Assembly: GCF_003990445.1 (NCBI RefSeq)
Contig: NZ_REEZ01000013.1
Coordinates: forward strand, 1-64,000
From: Pararhodobacter zhoushanensis
GTDB taxonomy: Bacteria; Pseudomonadota; Alphaproteobacteria; Rhodobacterales; Rhodobacteraceae
Reading direction: 5' to 3'
DNA: 64,000 bases
Below the pieces are notes generated by a model that searched no databases, was not told the origin of the DNA, and was given only the letters and a program-made list of their open reading frames with translations. The translations under genes and the position numbers were made by a program. The stretch's first letter is position 1. Each line of letters opens with the position of its first letter. Below are positions 62,119 to 64,000 of the stretch, piece by piece.

Positions 62119-62440
62119 GTTCCCGGCAACGGGATCTATGGACATAAACGCGCTCGTAATAATCGGATCGGACCCGGGGGCGGTACCCGGCGGCTCCACC
62201 AAACACCCGTATTGGCGGGTCATGGGGCCGAAACAGGATCGACGAACGTCTAAAGGGGTTTGCTTTGTCTCGGTGAGCTACCACCGTTACCGGTGCAAAA
62301 CGTACAGTTGCCAATGACAACCGTGCTCCGGCAATGGCTCTGGCTGCGTAAGCAGTTCGAGTCGCCGAACTTAAGCCCTTGCGCCTAGCAGCGTAAGGCG
62401 GGGTCCGCAGGCACCTGGCAACAGAAGCCTGCACTTACTC
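62119..62440 (+). ncRNA. ssrA: Circularly permuted (two-piece) tmRNA
   Basis: The acceptor piece comes first: T-arm CCGGG-GGCGGTA-CCCGG, then CGGCTCC-A-CCA ending at 62201. An intervening segment with the hairpin ACCCG-TATTGG-CGGGT (62205-62220) is removed on maturation. The coding piece starts GGGGCCGAAACAGGATCGAC at 62224; GGGGCCG pairs with CGGCTCC of the acceptor piece. The tag frame (62310-62351) reads ANDNRAPAMALAA then TAA, an alphaproteobacterial-type tag. A TCCCG-GCAA-CGGGA hairpin (62120-62133) opens the precursor. The 3' end is an estimate, after GCAGGC...GCCTGC. tmRNA with SmpB rescues stalled ribosomes. Confidence 0.93.
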
Positions 62441-62556
62441 CCCCCCTCTTGGAACGCCATCTGGACACGCCCAGCGTGAATCCGTTTGACTGGCGTCGCG
62501 CCGCTGATAACGTCAACGGCACTGACCCCTTTCTCACATTCTTCTATGAGGTTCCC

Positions 62557-63312
62557 ATGGTTCTGCGTGCCCGGCTCGCGGCCTCTCTGTGTGGTCTTGC
62601 TGTTGCGTTCGCCTCGCCGGTTCTGGCCGAGGACGCACTGCCCAAACTCGGCCCTAACGCCGTGCCGCTCAGCACGGACAGCGCCTATCTGCGCGAGGCT
62701 CCGGCGCCCGATTACTGGGTCTTGTCGCCGTTCGCGCGCGCACAGTTCACCAGCTCGGCCTGCTCGATCGCCGCTGTGACGGCTGCCGTGAACGGGCTGG
62801 CGGGTCTCCCCGCGTTGGCCGAGGATACCATCCTGTCCCAGCCCGAGTTGCTGGAAGCGACCGGCCTGCCGCTCTGGGCCGAACTTTCCGCCGAAGGCGG
62901 CGACGGGGTGACCTTCGACCAGCTGGCAGAGTTCACCGCCGCTGCTTTCACCGCGCGCGAGATGCCCTACGCCGTCACCACGATGCACCCGTCAACCGAC
63001 GACGCCGCCACGCTCGATGCGCTGCGCGATGCACTGGCTGCGAATGAGGCCAGCGCCGATGATGCCGTGCTGGTCTATTTCAACCAGGGCGTCGTCACCG
63101 GCGACTGGGACGGCCCGCATGTCTCGCCCATCGGCGCCTATGACGCGGCACGCGACCGGGTGTTGATTCTGGAAGTCGATCAGGACTGGTACACGCCCTA
63201 CTGGACGCCCGTTCCGGTGCTGTTGCAAGCCATGCTGCGCCCGGCTCCGGCGGATCAGGGTGTGCTTGAAGGCCAGACCGGCGGCCTGGTGATCATCCAG
63301 CCGCAAGGCTAA
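62557..63312 (+). CDS. Phytochelatin synthase-like cysteine peptidase, periplasmic
   Basis: 251 residues. A signal peptide (MVLRARLAASLCGLAVAFAS PVLAEDA, cleaved near residue 24) directs export. The papain-like C83 domain shows Cys69 in SSACSIAAVTAAVNGL and His188 in GPHVSPIGAYDAARDRVLIL. The third triad residue, Asp in plant and cyanobacterial enzymes, aligns with Glu206 in ILEVDQDWY; an Asp lies two residues later. Only the catalytic N-terminal domain is present, as in bacterial half-size enzymes, which mostly cleave glutathione to gamma-Glu-Cys rather than polymerise it. GAGG precedes ATG 62557. The gene follows tmRNA after about 115 bp. Confidence 0.83.
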   Translation: MVLRARLAASLCGLAVAFASPVLAEDALPKLGPNAVPLSTDSAYLREAPAPDYWVLSPFARAQFTSSACSIAAVTAAVNGLAGLPALAEDTILSQPELLEATGLPLWAELSAEGGDGVTFDQLAEFTAAAFTAREMPYAVTTMHPSTDDAATLDALRDALAANEASADDAVLVYFNQGVVTGDWDGPHVSPIGAYDAARDRVLILEVDQDWYTPYWTPVPVLLQAMLRPAPADQGVLEGQTGGLVIIQPQG

Positions 63313-63361
63313 TCACGACTTCGTGATGTCTAATGCCGGCGTGCTGTGTCACGCTGGCGTG

Positions 63362-64000
63362 ATGAAAGGGATCCTGTGCCTGACCCTGGCAGCCCTGCTC
63401 GCGCAACCGGCGCGGGGCTGCGACATCGCGCTGGTTCTGGCGATGGATGTCTCGGGCTCGGTGGATGCCTATGAATTCCAGCTCCAGGCGCAGGGCGTCG
63501 CCAATGCCCTGCGCGACCCCGATGTCGCCGACGCGTTGCTGCGCGGGCGTGTGGCTTTGGCGGTGGTGCAATGGTCCGGCGCGCTGGAGCAAAGCGTCTC
63601 GGTGCCCTGGACCCGGCTGTCCGAACCGGTCGAGGTCAACCGACTGGCGGGTCGGATCAGCGGGATGCCCCGTGCCCATGCAGGCGGCAACACGGCGGTG
63701 GGCGACGCGATGCAGGTCTCGGTCGATCTGTTCGCGCAGGTTCCTGACTGCGCGCATTGGGTCATCGATATGTCCGGCGACGGCGATGAAAACGAAGGCT
63801 TCACCGTCGGCCGTGAGCGCAGCGCCGCCTATGCACGGGGAATCACCATCAACGGACTGGCAATCGAGGGCGCGGCAACCGGCCAAAGCATCACCAATTT
63901 CTACCGCCGTCACGTCGTCACACCCGGTGGATTCGTCATAACTGCCCAGCAACACGATGATTTTGAACGCGCCATGCGCGACAAACTGCTGCGCGAGTTG
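63362..64000 (+). CDS. VWA-domain protein, DUF1194 family (3' end cut by the window)
   Basis: 213 codons are visible, with no stop before the window end. A signal peptide (MKGILCLTLAALLAQPARG) precedes a von Willebrand A domain: MIDAS DVSGS (residues 29-33), AGGNTAVGDAM and DMSGDGDENEG. This is the DUF1194 family of exported alphaproteobacterial proteins, function unknown; an intact MIDAS suggests metal-dependent protein binding. The sequence runs to RAMRDKLLREL, close to the usual end of the family (about 220-260 residues). Begins 49 bp after the phytochelatin-synthase-like gene, in the same direction. Confidence 0.85.
   Translation, partial: MKGILCLTLAALLAQPARGCDIALVLAMDVSGSVDAYEFQLQAQGVANALRDPDVADALLRGRVALAVVQWSGALEQSVSVPWTRLSEPVEVNRLAGRISGMPRAHAGGNTAVGDAMQVSVDLFAQVPDCAHWVIDMSGDGDENEGFTVGRERSAAYARGITINGLAIEGAATGQSITNFYRRHVVTPGGFVITAQQHDDFERAMRDKLLREL

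Overview
The window is a chromosomal segment of an alphaproteobacterium, most likely a member of the Rhodobacteraceae (Rhodobacterales). This rests on the high GC content, a circularly permuted (two-piece) tmRNA gene with an ANDN-type tag, ChpT of the CtrA cell-cycle phosphorelay, a TrgA/TrgB-like pair, ornithine-lipid genes, a two-domain dCTP deaminase, a DUF3553 protein and an L21 protein with a C-terminal extension. I cannot name a genus. I see no prophage, insertion sequence, integrase or CRISPR array; the segment reads as core chromosome with a few accessory islands.

Layout. 1-5 kb: the end of a curlin-repeat gene, a small secreted protein, two VOC (glyoxalase-fold) proteins, glucokinase with an M48 peptidase, and a TehA/SLAC1-type transporter. 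5-12 kb: dCTP deaminase, tRNA-Pro(GGG), and the conserved lipid/ribosome run DUF177-rpmF-plsX-fabH-ihfA-merR, then bamE, msrB and an OlsB-like acyltransferase. 12.5-14.5 kb: rpsB-tsf with a structured leader and an intergenic hairpin. 14.7-24 kb: a LuxR solo, rpe, a very large DUF2339 membrane protein, choline sulfatase, a phosphodiesterase-like protein and pgi. 24-28.7 kb: AlkA-type glycosylase, esterase, HNH protein and zwf-pgl. 28.7-36.5 kb: olsB-olsA, DUF3553, chpT, proA/proB/obgE, a GNAT protein and rpmA/rplU. 36.6-38 kb: a secreted trypsin-like protease.

38.1-46.5 kb is a tightly packed same-strand run: a GT2 glycosyltransferase, a helical-repeat protein, two tandem sulfotransferases, a helical-repeat/GT32 glycosyltransferase, a SAM methyltransferase, and the pseudouridine-catabolism pair psuK-psuG. 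It is the best candidate for an uncharacterised pathway (sulfated glycan or sulfated glycoconjugate synthesis). 46.6-54.8 kb: DUF502 protein, patatin, a previously unmarked small-RNA candidate, a peptide-binding protein with an overlapping entericidin lipoprotein, an XRE-cupin regulator, and an acyl-CoA ligase/DsbA/MFS operon. 54.8-60.3 kb: a minus-strand stress-type block (Nudix fusion TrgB, TrgA, cyclopropane synthase, photolyase, class V aminotransferase). 60.4-64 kb: a FadR-type regulator behind a palindromic operator, a voltage-sensor K+ channel, the permuted tmRNA, a periplasmic phytochelatin-synthase-like protein and a VWA (DUF1194) protein cut by the window end.

How the genes fit together: glk, pgi, zwf, pgl and rpe cover entry into the Entner-Doudoroff and pentose-phosphate routes, and a LacI-type palindrome sits in front of zwf. 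plsX, fabH, olsA, olsB, cfa and the second OlsB-like protein deal with membrane lipids. The cfa/photolyase/trgAB neighbourhood resembles the singlet-oxygen (RpoE-ChrR) stress genes of Rhodobacter. Starts were chosen by Shine-Dalgarno position and family length; several differ from the longest open frame.
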